From assembly GCA_024687845.1 (NCBI GenBank), contig JAILEL010000075.1, forward strand, positions 1-26,926: a stretch of 26,926 nucleotides of DNA, read 5' to 3'. The notes under the pieces were generated by a model. The model saw nothing but the letters and a program-made list of their open reading frames with translations. It did no database searches and was not told the origin of the DNA. This stretch comes from Eubacterium sp. (GTDB taxonomy: Bacteria; Bacillota_A; Clostridia; Lachnospirales; Lachnospiraceae). Every line of letters starts with the position of its first letter. Positions within the stretch are counted from its first letter, which is position 1. Positions 8,375 through 17,600 of this stretch are shown in pieces. A program made the translations under genes and the position numbers.

Positions 8375-9220
8375 ATGAAAAATACTGGAAGAGCCGAACT
8401 TCTGCTTGAAGGCCTTAAGACAAGAGTAAAGGATGCTCCATCAGCTCCACTTCATTCGGACATGGTAATGCTGAATAGGGAGGAACTTCTGAACCTGATA
8501 GATAACATTTCAGAGGTTGTTGTAAATGAGGTGGTTGCCAGCAGAGAGATAAATGATAAAAAGGCTAAGATTATAAAAGAAGCTAAGCAGGAGGCTGAGG
8601 AAATCCTTTATCAGGCAGAAAGAACTGCCAGCAGAATAAGAGTGACGAAGAGAAGACCGGATGAACCGCCTTCATTTAAAGCATCTGAACTTGATAAGGA
8701 TGAGCGTCAGACTCTTAGAATGGCTTCAGACATTTATGCGGCTTCACTCATTTATACTGATGAGATGCTGACAGAGGTTGATCATCTTGTGGCTGATTCG
8801 TATGAAAAGATAGAGCAGGAATATCAGAGGATGAAGAGTACCCTCAGACAGAAAATAGATGATATAGCCGAAAATAAGGCTGAGCTTATGAGCAACCTGA
8901 ATAATCTTAAGGCGAATGACAGATATTCTCAGATACTTGAACTCAGCGAGCTTCTTTCGGTTGAACTCTATAAAGAACGAGAGAAAGCAATGGCGAAGGA
9001 ACGTGAAGAAAGAAATCAGATGTCTCTGAACTTTACTCAGGAAGAGGACAGTGAGGAAAAGAAGGCAGAATCAGCCAGACCACCGATCAGTCCTGACAGA
9101 ACTGCGAAGAAGATAGATCAGGAAAAATCTTCTCTGAGTATAAGTGTTATGGATAGGTCATCGGAAGTAGTCGAACAGAAAAACGAGAAATCTATAACTG
9201 ATGATTCAGATGCCTTTTAA
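8375..9220 (+). CDS. Coiled-coil protein of unknown function
   Basis: 281 residues, highly charged, with no signal peptide or membrane segment. A probable helical stretch rich in K, A and E (about 58-88, KAKIIKEAKQEAEEIL) resembles F-ATPase b-subunit or DivIVA-like coils. A second long coil spans about 110-215 (KDERQTLRMASDIY..., YEKIEQEYQRMKSTL...). The tail from about 216 is acidic, low in complexity and probably disordered. AGGAG lies 10 bases before the ATG. I do not recognise a catalytic domain. Position just after ftsZ allows a DivIVA/GpsB-like role in division or polarity, but no DivIVA N-terminal signature is evident, so this is only a suggestion. Confidence 0.8.
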   Translation: MKNTGRAELLLEGLKTRVKDAPSAPLHSDMVMLNREELLNLIDNISEVVVNEVVASREINDKKAKIIKEAKQEAEEILYQAERTASRIRVTKRRPDEPPSFKASELDKDERQTLRMASDIYAASLIYTDEMLTEVDHLVADSYEKIEQEYQRMKSTLRQKIDDIAENKAELMSNLNNLKANDRYSQILELSELLSVELYKEREKAMAKEREERNQMSLNFTQEEDSEEKKAESARPPISPDRTAKKIDQEKSSLSISVMDRSSEVVEQKNEKSITDDSDAF

Positions 9221-9274
9221 TGTAAAGTAGTACATTATATTATATGAGTGTGAGAAATCCAAAGAGAGGTAGAT

Positions 9275-9706
9275 ATGGGAAAGATAGAAAGTTACGTAAG
9301 AGTAATAAATTATTATGAGACTGATCAGATGCATATAGTACATCATTCCAACTATGCAAGATATCTTGAAGAAGCAAGACTTAATCTTATGGATCAGGTG
9401 GGGCTTTCCTATGATAAACTTGAAAGGATTGGGATAATAATTCCAGTACTTGAGCTGCATGATTACTATCTTAAGTCAATCACATATGGAGATATTATCG
9501 AGATAAGACCTGAAATAGTTAAACTGACGCCTGTAAGATTCACACTTAAATATGAGATTTATAGATCTGGAACGGATGAATTGCTTCATATGGCGGAAAC
9601 CAGCCATGCCTTTCTTGACAGTGACTTCAAGCCGATGAATCTTAAGAAAAAACATCCAGATGTCTTTATGATCATGGAAGAGCTTGTGAAGAAAGAAGAT
9701 AAGTGA
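9275..9706 (+). CDS. Acyl-CoA thioesterase, YbgC/FadM hot-dog family
   Basis: 143 residues, the usual single hot-dog length. The N-terminal motif YYETDQMHIVHHSNYARYLEE (13-33) matches the 4-hydroxybenzoyl-CoA thioesterase/YbgC pattern, with Asp17 in the catalytic position and the conserved H..NY and E.AR elements after it. Such enzymes hydrolyse acyl-CoA or acyl-ACP in the cytosol, and YbgC types often prefer short-chain or hydroxyacyl substrates. GAGAGGTAG gives a good ribosome site. It lies 54 bases after the coiled-coil gene and is probably co-transcribed with it. The real substrate is not visible from sequence. Confidence 0.9.
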   Translation: MGKIESYVRVINYYETDQMHIVHHSNYARYLEEARLNLMDQVGLSYDKLERIGIIIPVLELHDYYLKSITYGDIIEIRPEIVKLTPVRFTLKYEIYRSGTDELLHMAETSHAFLDSDFKPMNLKKKHPDVFMIMEELVKKEDK

Positions 9707-9717
9707 TTATGTCACAT

Positions 9718-9742
9718 GGTGTCAAAAGGTACTTTTGACACC
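9718..9742 (+). terminator. Perfect hairpin after the thioesterase gene
   Basis: GGTGTCAAAAG (9718-9728) pairs over all 11 bases with CTTTTGACACC (9732-9742) across a 3-base loop. No U-run follows directly, so it may protect the 3' end or be an operator rather than terminate. Its right arm overlaps the repeated motif at 9735-9757. Confidence 0.55.
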
Positions 9743-9757
9743 CACATCATTATATAA
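9735..9757 (+). repeat. Post-gene repeat motif, copy 1
   Basis: A 23-base motif (core TTGACaCCCACATCAT) 29 bases after the thioesterase stop. It matches 26157-26179 at 21 of 23 positions and, more weakly, 13539-13552. All three lie between a rightward gene and the leftward gene that faces it. Confidence 0.5.
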
Positions 9758-9808
9758 GAATAAATAAAAAAATATAATAAAATAAATATAAAAGTGTAAA
9801 TATAAACG

Positions 9809-9845
9809 AAGCGAGTACATAGAATTAACTATCACACTCGCTTCT
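9809..9845. terminator. Bidirectional terminator between thioesterase and GGDEF genes
   Basis: GAAGCGAGT (9809-9817) pairs with ACTCGCTTC (9837-9845), with an inner ATAG/CTAT pairing (9820-9823 with 9830-9833). The rightward tail is TTTCTTTTATT and the leftward tail is AT-rich. It ends 9 bases before the leftward GGDEF stop. Confidence 0.75.
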
Positions 9846-9853
9846 TTCTTTTA

Positions 9854-12175
9854 TTACTGTGGTTTTTTATCAACGTCTTTACGTTTGTTAGCTTTATCCT
9901 TGTATAGGATTTCATCAGCTTTTATCATTTCGGAGTCGAGATCAAGACTTTCACAGCAGGTCAGATTCGTGAATCCGTAACTGAATTCTACGTAATATGG
10001 TTTTCCGGCCTGTTCATTAACCTTGTCTTGATAATAATTCATACTGTCAGTGATGTTCTTCATAGTAGTGCCTTCAATGCTTGGAGTGAAAACTGCGAAT
10101 TCATCACCACCTATACGAGCGATTACCGTTCCTTTAGGAAAGCTTTTTCTGAGCGTGGTGGCAATACTCGATAATGCAAAGTCTCCTTCTTTATGACCAT
10201 ATCTGTCATTAACCTGTTTCAGATTATCCATATCGATATAACCAACAAGCGCTGGCTTGCCACTGTAGCTTTTGTTGCTGATCAACTGCTCAACAGTTTC
10301 GAAGAATCCACGTCTGTTATAGAGGCCGGTCAGCTCGTCTGTTATGGAAATGGCATTTAGCTGATCATTTTTATCTCTTATCTCACTCATCGTCTGTTCG
10401 AGTTTGTTCTGGATTGCGATTTCCTGTCTCATCAGAGATAAGAATTTGAGAGCAGTTCCAAGCTGAAGTGATGTAGGATATATCTTTCCAAAATTAGAGA
10501 TAGTTGTTTCAGCAAGCATAAGTCCATGCTGGGACTCGTTTGTGAAGAGAGGTGTGATAACCATGGTGTGCCTTCTCTCGTTCGGAGTATATTTGTTGTT
10601 GAATATCATATATGAAGGAAGAATTCTGTCTCCTTCATCCAGAATCTCGGACTGACCATCCTTGCAGAAAGCCTGAAGATGTACATACTTAGGAACTTTC
10701 CACATGCCATCATTAAGTAATATTGGCAGTTCATCATAAATGTACAGATATGCACTTCGAAAATCACTGTTCTTCTGAAGATTTTCGGCGATTACTTCGT
10801 AACATTTGTCATCAACCGATGCATTCAGAATGGTATCTCTAGTAAGTCTCATGGAATCCCATACATTCTGCTTGTTCTGCTTAACCTCCTGAATATATTC
10901 ATTAGAAATGTAGAAGGAGAGGAAGGACAATATGGTATTAAACATGGACTCAAGAACTATATGTTTTTTGGTTTTAAAATTAAGGCTGAGTAAAAAGTTT
11001 GACAGGAGCTCTATCATAAATGTCAGCTTACTGTGTGAGAAGTAGTAGGTGATAATCTCACTTTCAAGAACCTTCTCTGTGGCATTCCTAAGGTCATCAG
11101 GTTGAAATGTGATATCCTGAAACAGATAATCAGTAAAAACTGAGAAGTATGGATCAAGTATTTCAAAAAGCTGTTTTGAATAAAATGTATGAAGATACTG
11201 ACTGAGGAAATTCTCTTTGAATATATCAATCAGCTCTGCTCCTGTCATAGCGTCAAGCCTTGAATTAAGCTCGGAAATAAAATCTGCATCCTTGGCAGGA
11301 TTACAACCGCAGGAGAGTCTCTTAACAAGCTTTGAATGGAGCAGGGAAACACTGGTCTCACCTGTTTTCAGCAGTTCGATTGCCTGATAGACAGCGTTAT
11401 ATCCAAGGTCCATAATGTTGTTATCGACCGTTGTAAGCTGAGGATTAAGGGCGAGAGAAGTAGGGGTGTTATCGTATCCAGTAACAAGAATATCTTTGCC
11501 GATTACCATCCCTCTCTTGCGGATAGCTTTGTAGCCACCGATAGCCATAGTGTCATTTGCAAAAACAAGTGCTTCGAGATTTGGATTTCGATCAAGTACT
11601 TCACCAACGATTTTTTCAGTGAATTCTGAGAAATTGCCATAAGCAACCTTGCCCTCATCATATGGAATTCCATTTTCGTGAAGAACTTTTTTATATACAT
11701 TAAAACGTTCGAGCGCATCTGCATTTTCCAGTCTGCCACTGACGAAGCCTATGCTTCTTTTACCATGATCCTTTATCAGATGTTCGATACAGCTTCTCAT
11801 TCCGGAGACGCCCTCAGTATAGAGATAAGGATAACCGGGAATTTCTGCTTCAATTGTAATAACAGGCATATTAAAAGAATCCAGGAATGCTTTTTTGTCA
11901 TCAACAGAGATAAAGCTTCCGATGGATCCGATGGAAACTATGAGTGCATCAAGAGATTTACTATTTGCATAATAAAAAATGGAATTATATTGATAGTCAT
12001 ACTGGGCATTTACTGGATCGTTGTAGGATGCATTAAGATACATTCCAGGAAAAACGATAAGATTAACATCTGCTTCCTCGGCAGCATATTCGACGCCCTT
12101 GCATATTTCAAAGGCATAGTCGTTGTCAAGATGACATGTTAGAAAACCAATGTTAGGACGATTATTATCTTTCAT
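9854..12175 (-). CDS. Diguanylate cyclase with LacI-type ligand-binding sensor domain
   Basis: 773 residues from the ATG at 12175, chosen because AAAGGGG lies 8 bases upstream; a start 14 codons earlier has no such site. Residues about 6-290 form a LacI/periplasmic-binding-type fold (IGFLTCHLDND, ALVFANDTMAIGGYKA, ILVTGYDN), the domain that binds sugars in LacI repressors, but no helix-turn-helix precedes it. A helical middle (about 300-435) and a probable GAF-like segment (about 440-585) follow. A short coil (about 585-605) leads to the cyclase domain, with SITDELTGLYNRRGF (610-624) and intact GGDEF at 689-693. The residues before GGDEF lack the RxxD inhibitory site. No signal peptide or membrane segment is visible, so it should be cytosolic and make c-di-GMP in response to a ligand, plausibly a sugar given the adjacent glucanase genes. 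Confidence 0.9.
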   Translation of the reverse strand: MKDNNRPNIGFLTCHLDNDYAFEICKGVEYAAEEADVNLIVFPGMYLNASYNDPVNAQYDYQYNSIFYYANSKSLDALIVSIGSIGSFISVDDKKAFLDSFNMPVITIEAEIPGYPYLYTEGVSGMRSCIEHLIKDHGKRSIGFVSGRLENADALERFNVYKKVLHENGIPYDEGKVAYGNFSEFTEKIVGEVLDRNPNLEALVFANDTMAIGGYKAIRKRGMVIGKDILVTGYDNTPTSLALNPQLTTVDNNIMDLGYNAVYQAIELLKTGETSVSLLHSKLVKRLSCGCNPAKDADFISELNSRLDAMTGAELIDIFKENFLSQYLHTFYSKQLFEILDPYFSVFTDYLFQDITFQPDDLRNATEKVLESEIITYYFSHSKLTFMIELLSNFLLSLNFKTKKHIVLESMFNTILSFLSFYISNEYIQEVKQNKQNVWDSMRLTRDTILNASVDDKCYEVIAENLQKNSDFRSAYLYIYDELPILLNDGMWKVPKYVHLQAFCKDGQSEILDEGDRILPSYMIFNNKYTPNERRHTMVITPLFTNESQHGLMLAETTISNFGKIYPTSLQLGTALKFLSLMRQEIAIQNKLEQTMSEIRDKNDQLNAISITDELTGLYNRRGFFETVEQLISNKSYSGKPALVGYIDMDNLKQVNDRYGHKEGDFALSSIATTLRKSFPKGTVIARIGGDEFAVFTPSIEGTTMKNITDSMNYYQDKVNEQAGKPYYVEFSYGFTNLTCCESLDLDSEMIKADEILYKDKANKRKDVDKKPQ

Positions 12176-12290
12176 TTGCTTAACCCCTTTCGACATTATC
12201 CTGATAGGAAATGTCACTTGAATTATAGTTTACCCCCCATGAAAACATTTTAACATATTAGAGGAATTATTTAAAGCAATTAGTAAATAA

Positions 12291-12336
12291 AATGGTTCAT
12301 GTAAATGATATAAATTTTTGATTTTTAATATATAAT
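12291..12336 (+). promoter_or_regulatory. Candidate GH5 promoter with shared upstream motif
   Basis: AATGGTTCATG (12291-12301) lies 40 bases (start to start) upstream of TATAAT (12331-12336), with a weak -35-like ATGATA at 12305-12310. The same 11 bases occur before the GH16 gene at 14512-14522 in nearly the same register. TATAAT also occurs at 12352-12357 and 12438-12443, so the true start of transcription is uncertain. Confidence 0.45.
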
Positions 12337-12483
12337 TTTTGGGGGCTCATATATAATCAGATTGGATGGTAGGTGGATATAACATTAAGAATACGAAATA
12401 TGATAAAAACAACTATCATTCAAATATTTAATCATGTTATAATGACCAGGTAAGTATTACAATATGGGGAGGTTCTACGGTTT

Positions 12484-13512
12484 ATGAAGGAGTTTACTGG
12501 ATTTTTACATGGGGTTAATCTTGGTGGATGGCTGTCTCAGTGCGATCATACTAAAGAAACATATGACACATTTATTACTGAGAAGGATATTGAAAATATA
12601 AGCAAATGGGGGCTTGATCATATTCGTGTTCCTATTGATTATGATCTTGTTGAAACAGAAACTGGTGAGTATATCGAGTCAGGCTTTGACTATATTCAGC
12701 GTGCTATTGACTGGTGTGGTAAGTTTGGTCTGAATATGATTCTTGATCTGCATAAGACTTTTGGATTCAGCTTCGACAGTGGAGAAAATGAAGAAGGTTT
12801 CTTTGAGAAAAAAGAGTATCAGGAACGCTTCTACAGATTGTGGGAGAAGCTGGCTGAGAAGTTTGGCAAATACTCTGACAGACTGGCGTTTGAGATATTA
12901 AATGAAGTTACAGATAAAGAATACTGCGATGAATGGAACAGAATATCAGTAGAATGTATTAAAAAGATAAGGGAGTTTGCTCCAGACATTAAGATTCTTA
13001 TCGGTGGTTATTATAATAACAGTATTGAATCACTTGGAGACCTTGTGATGCCTTATGATGAAAATATTGTATATAATTTCCATTGCTATGAGCCTTTAAT
13101 CTTTACACATCAGGGAGCTTTCTGGGCACCTGGTATGGATCCATCCTTCAGAACACCTCTTGCGATAAGCTATAAAAAGATGGCAGAGCTTTCAAAACAG
13201 TATCTTGAGCAGGTAACTGTAGGATTTGATGGATTTGGTGAAGATGAAATGCTTTCAGCAGCATACTTTGATAAATATTTTGAAGAGGCTGTAAAGATAG
13301 CAGAGGAGAGAAATGTAGCACTTTACTGTGGTGAATATGGTGTTATCAATCTTGCAGAACCTGAAGATACTCTTGAGTGGTACAAGTTCATCAGTTCTTC
13401 CTTTGATAAGTTCCATATCGGCCGTTCAGCATGGAATTATAAAGAAAAAGATTTTGGTCTTATAGATGAGCATATGAAGCCAGTGGTTGATGAGGTTGTG
13501 AAATTACTGTAA
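12484..13512 (+). CDS. Glycoside hydrolase family 5, cytoplasmic beta-glucanase/glucosidase type
   Basis: 342 residues forming a single TIM-barrel domain with no signal peptide and no binding module. The GH5 catalytic residues are in place: acid/base Glu141 in EILNEV (137-142) and nucleophile Glu284 in YCGEYGV (281-287). Supporting residues are Arg48 (HIRVP), His90 (DLHK), His200/Tyr202 (FHCYE) and Trp317. GVNLGGWL (10-17) is typical of GH5 exo-glucanase and cellulase subfamilies. It should act in the cytosol on imported gluco-oligosaccharides. Endo versus exo action, and beta-1,3 versus beta-1,4 preference, cannot be told from this. GGGGAGG lies 11 bases before the ATG, a slightly long spacing. 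It is divergent from the GGDEF sensor and shares an upstream motif with the GH16 gene. Confidence 0.92.
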   Translation: MKEFTGFLHGVNLGGWLSQCDHTKETYDTFITEKDIENISKWGLDHIRVPIDYDLVETETGEYIESGFDYIQRAIDWCGKFGLNMILDLHKTFGFSFDSGENEEGFFEKKEYQERFYRLWEKLAEKFGKYSDRLAFEILNEVTDKEYCDEWNRISVECIKKIREFAPDIKILIGGYYNNSIESLGDLVMPYDENIVYNFHCYEPLIFTHQGAFWAPGMDPSFRTPLAISYKKMAELSKQYLEQVTVGFDGFGEDEMLSAAYFDKYFEEAVKIAEERNVALYCGEYGVINLAEPEDTLEWYKFISSSFDKFHIGRSAWNYKEKDFGLIDEHMKPVVDEVVKLL

Positions 13513-13538
13513 TAAGACGTAAGTACCTCAAGTTAATT

Positions 13539-13552
13539 TTGATACCCGCATC
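13539..13552 (+). repeat. Post-gene repeat motif, degenerate copy
   Basis: TTGATACCCGCATC, 27 bases after the GH5 stop. It resembles the cores at 9735 and 26157 and lies in the same position: between a rightward gene and a terminator facing a leftward gene. Confidence 0.3.
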
Positions 13553-13603
13553 TTTAAACTATATATGTGATTTTCATAGTATGGGAAGTTTTAGTAAATA
13601 ATA

Positions 13604-13628
13604 GAAGTCCGCCGTTCTGGCGGACTTC
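13604..13628. terminator. Bidirectional terminator between GH5 and AraC genes
   Basis: GAAGTCCGCC (13604-13613) pairs perfectly with GGCGGACTTC (13619-13628) around a GTTCT loop, followed by TTTTGCT. The opposite strand also has a T-rich tail, which suits the convergent genes. Confidence 0.9.
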
Positions 13629-13659
13629 TTTTGCTAATCATATTTACTTCTATCTCAAA

Positions 13660-14409
13660 TTATTTTCCGAGTTCCCATTTCTTTCCACTGTTTTGCTCGC
13701 GGAATTTTCTAGGAGTAGTTCCAGTAACTTTTTTAAATGCCTGGATAAAATGGCTTTGGGATGAGAATGATAGCTGCATAGCAATGTCCAGTATGCTGTC
13801 ATTTGAATTTATAAGCTTTTCCTGAGCCATCTCAATCTTTATTTCTCTAATATAATCACTGATAGGAATGCCTATTTCTTTATTAAACTGTCTCGATAAG
13901 AAGCTGGTAGAGACGTTCGAGTTTTCTGCAAGGCGGGCTATAGTGATTCTCTCATTTATGTGCGAATATATATAGTCTATGCATTTTGTTACAGAGCGGG
14001 ATATGCCCTTATCCTTCTTTAAGAGACGCATCTTGCCTGTAAAGTCCAGAACCATCCGGTTGTGAATCTCTTCTACCTGACCTTCTGTCAAAGCATTATC
14101 CAGCATCTTGATATAATAATCACTCATGCGATAGGAACGTTCCGGTTCCAGCCCCTTTTCAATACAGAGCCTTGCGATGATAGCTGCAGTGATAACCAGA
14201 TGATATTTTAGATTCTGAACAGGATCTCTTGATAGTTTTCCTACACCTTCCTGATCCAAAAATCTCTTATCTTCTATATTTTTATAAATGGCATCAATAT
14301 CACCATTACAGACTGAACGGAAAAATGATATTTCTTCAGATGTATCACGGTGAAGATCAGTGTCCTCTGAATAACCATCTATATCAAAATAACCCTTTAA
14401 AAGTCCCAT
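13660..14409 (-). CDS. AraC-family transcriptional regulator
   Basis: 249 residues. The C-terminal 100 or so (about 137-238) are two AraC-type helix-turn-helix motifs: ITIARLAENSNVSTSFLSRQF (155-175) and SILDIAMQLSFSSQSHFIQAFKKVTGTTPRKFR (205-237). The N-terminal part is not a cupin. It is a small helical domain containing RDPVQNLKYHLVITAAIIARLCIEKGLEPE (61-90), a segment also seen before the DNA-binding domain of other Firmicutes AraC proteins. The effector is unknown. AAGGAG lies 11 bases before the start. The gene lies between the GH5 and GH16 genes and is divergent from GH16, so it is the natural candidate activator of both glucanase genes; that link is inference. Confidence 0.92.
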   Translation of the reverse strand: MGLLKGYFDIDGYSEDTDLHRDTSEEISFFRSVCNGDIDAIYKNIEDKRFLDQEGVGKLSRDPVQNLKYHLVITAAIIARLCIEKGLEPERSYRMSDYYIKMLDNALTEGQVEEIHNRMVLDFTGKMRLLKKDKGISRSVTKCIDYIYSHINERITIARLAENSNVSTSFLSRQFNKEIGIPISDYIREIKIEMAQEKLINSNDSILDIAMQLSFSSQSHFIQAFKKVTGTTPRKFREQNSGKKWELGK

Positions 14410-14511
14410 AAAAAACTTATCTCCTTATAAAAATCCCAAAGTGAATAGAAGAGTTACGTCAAGTTTAACATATCATCCTACGAACTAACATAGTTATTTG
14501 TAAAAAATCAT

Positions 14512-14556
14512 AATGGTTCATGATTTTGATATTTTTTATTCGTAAATATATATAAT
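14512..14556 (+). promoter_or_regulatory. Candidate GH16 promoter with shared upstream motif
   Basis: AATGGTTCATG (14512-14522) starts 39 bases before TATAAT (14551-14556). TTGATA at 14526-14531 could be a -35 element with a 19-base spacer. Motif and register match the GH5 upstream region at 12291-12336. Transcription would start near 14563, giving a leader of about 100 bases. Confidence 0.55.
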
Positions 14557-14599
14557 GAAATGCTCTGTTTTTGTAAACTTATTGTACAAAGTTACAAGA

Positions 14600-14627
14600 G
14601 TGCCAGTAACGGAAAAACATTTGGCAC
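14600..14627 (+). other. Hairpin in the GH16 leader
   Basis: GTGCCA (14600-14605) pairs with TGGCAC (14622-14627) around a 16-base A-rich loop. A weaker hairpin lies just upstream (TTGTAAACTT 14571-14580 with AAGTTACAA 14590-14598, one bulge). No known riboswitch signature was recognised; the function is unknown. Confidence 0.35.
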
Positions 14628-14661
14628 GAGATTTTCTGTAAATCGGAAAGGAGAAATATTA

Positions 14662-17600
14662 ATGAAAAAGAACAAATGGTATAAGCCGCTTGCTCTGGCA
14701 ATGTCTGTAGGAATGTCGATGTCTTACATGCCACTGAGTGTATCAGCTGCTGAACCAGCACCTGATAAGAACTCAGCACCTTCATATGTTAAGGACAGCA
14801 CAGATTACAAGCTGGTATGGAATGATGAGTTTGATGGAACTGCCATCAACACGAATGATTGGAATATCGAGGCTCATGAGCCTAAATGGGTAAATGAAGA
14901 GCTTCAGAGATATGTCGGTGTAGGCGATATGCAGGACAATATCAAGGTTGAGGATGGAGTTCTTAAGCTTATACCAAAAGCAACTAAAAAAGAAGAACAA
15001 GGTTCGTCAAATCCTGATGTTCTGAATAATAAAAGCTTCGATGATACATGGTCAGGACCTGGTGCTACTGTTGCAAACGGAAAGGCTACTATTGTTATTG
15101 ATGATGTAAAAACAAATCCATGGGATGTTCAGTTTCAGAAGCCTGGTATGACACTTACTGAGGGACATCAATATAAGCTTTCATTTAAGGCTAAGTCTAC
15201 AGTAGCAAGAAGTATAGCAGTTAATTTTGCAAACACAGAAGATTATTCAACACCTCTTGCTTCTCAGGAATTTGCAATTGGAACAGAAGAGAGTGAATAT
15301 ACTCTTGAGTTTGAAATGGGAAAATGTAATGCTGAGAAAGCTGCTATTCAGATGAATCTTGGTAACTTAGGAGAAGGAAAGAGTGCTCCTTCTACTTTGG
15401 AATTATCATCTATTTCACTTCTGGATCTTTCGGAAGATGTAGATATAAAATCTGCATATGACTATACATCTGGGCGTGTAAATACTCAGAATAAGCATGA
15501 TTTCACTTATGGTTATTTTGAAGCAAGAGCGAGAGTTCCACAGGGACAGGGATACCTTCCTGCGTTTTGGCTTATGTCTTCTGATGAGGATGTATATGGT
15601 CAGTGGCCAAGATGTGGTGAGATGGATATTATGGAAGTAATGGGGCAGTCTACTAACCATTCCCACCATAACATTCATTATGGTTATAATGACAAAGAAG
15701 GACATAGTCATTATGAATGTGAAACATTTACAGCTGAGGACCAAAAGGATTTTTCAGAAGATTATCACGTTTTTGGACTTGACTGGGAACCTGGTCTTAT
15801 AACCTGGTATGTAGATGGCAAAGTAGCTGGTAGTACAAATGACTGGTTTGCAGGAAAAGATGAGACAAGTCAGCTGACATATCCGGCTCCTTTTGATCAG
15901 AACTTCTATGTTATCCTTAACCTTGCAGTTGGTGGGGAATGGGTTGGATATCCAAATCAGGAAGTTGTAGATGATATGGCAAATCAGTCATATGATATAG
16001 ATTATGTCAGAGTTTATCAGAAGGATGCTGCAACATACGCAAAAATGGAAGAAGAGGTTCAGGCTCCTTCTCATGAAGTGGTATATAAAACAGCTGATAA
16101 AGATGGAAATTATATAACAAATGGTAACTTTGCAACAGATCTTAAGCCAATGAATTCAGAGGGCGATAACTTTGAACTCCATCTTGAAAAGGATTGTAAA
16201 GATGGTACAACATACAGCATTAGTGATGGAGTGCTGAAAATCTCTCAGGATAATATTGGAGAACAGAATCATAGTGTTCAGCTTAAACAGGCTGGTCTTC
16301 CAATGATCAAGGGATGGGAATATGAGATTACATTTGATGCATGGGCAGATGAAGATAGAAGCATCATTGTAGATGTTGAAGGCCCGGATCGCGGATGGAC
16401 AAGATATTACGAGGATACAAAGTTCAATATCACGACTGAAAGAAAGACCTATAGTGCAACATTTACTATGGATAAAAAGAATGATGCTAATGGAAGTCTT
16501 GAATTCAATCTTGGTAACCAGGGTTCAACAGCACCTGTTTACATTAGCAATATAAAGCTCGTTCATAAGTCAGGTGAAGAAGTAATTGAGAAGTTTGAAA
16601 AGACAATAACAGCAGAAGGCAATCATATATACAATGGTTCATTTGAACAGGGTAGTGACCGCCTTAAGTACTGGCAGGTAGAAAAGGGTACTAAAGAAGC
16701 AGAAGTTAAAGTAACCAATCCTATGACTGGTAAAGGAAGAAAAAGGGAACTCGGAGTTAAGGTTGTTGTTCCTGAAGGAGCTACAAAGCTTGATCCGGTA
16801 ATTGTATCACAGAATGATATTGCTCCACTTGCAAAGGGAGTATATAGCTTCAGCTTTGATTCTTATTCAAGTGATGGTGTAACAGATGGAATGTCTGTTT
16901 TCGTAGGTGGAAAGAAGTATAAGCCTGCACTTACAAAAGAAAGAAAGTCATATGAATACAAGGTAGGATTCGATAAGGATCTTACTGATGAAGAATCAGG
17001 CGTTTCATTCAAGTTCTTTAAACCAGGAACATACTATCTGGATAATGTAGTGCTTGTTGAGAATACACTTATACAGAATGGTTCCTTTACCTCAGGGCTT
17101 GCAGGCTATGAGTATGGTTATTATCAGGAAGCTGCTGCAACCTTTGGTGTGGATTCACAGAAGGAAGGAAATGAAACTGCATTTGATGCTGATATCAAAG
17201 ATACAGGTACAGCAGACTGGAATATACAGCTCAAGCAGCGTGGTATAACACTTAAGAAGGATAGCTATTACAGACTCACATTTAATGCAAAGTCTACAGT
17301 TGATCGTCAGATAAGCGTAGTTATGCAGAGAGATGGTTCAAAGGATGATAAGTGGGATGTTTACTCTGGAGATAATGTAATCAATCTTACCAATACATGG
17401 ACAGAAAAACCATTTGAACTTAAGTTCCAGATGACAGCAGATACAGATACAGATGCACTTCTCAGTGTAAGCCTTGGTAAATTTGATGAAAGAATAACTG
17501 ATGTGCATCATGTATATCTTGACAACTTCTATCTTGAAGAAACTGATAAAGATGGTAATGTTATTAGCTCTGTTGAATTGTCTCCAGAAGATAATACAGA

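Noticed and set aside
11336..12142. Rightward open frames within the GGDEF gene
   Set aside because: They are antisense shadows of a gene with clear LacI-like and GGDEF motifs on the other strand.
14560..14661. Upstream in-frame extension of the GH16 gene to an ATG at 14560
   Set aside because: That ATG lies at or before the predicted transcript start, lacks a ribosome site, and would bury the signal peptide 34 residues into the protein.
14563..14661. Possible c-di-GMP riboswitch in the GH16 leader, suggested by the nearby diguanylate cyclase
   Set aside because: The conserved bases of the c-di-GMP-I and c-di-GMP-II classes could not be found; only two simple hairpins are visible.
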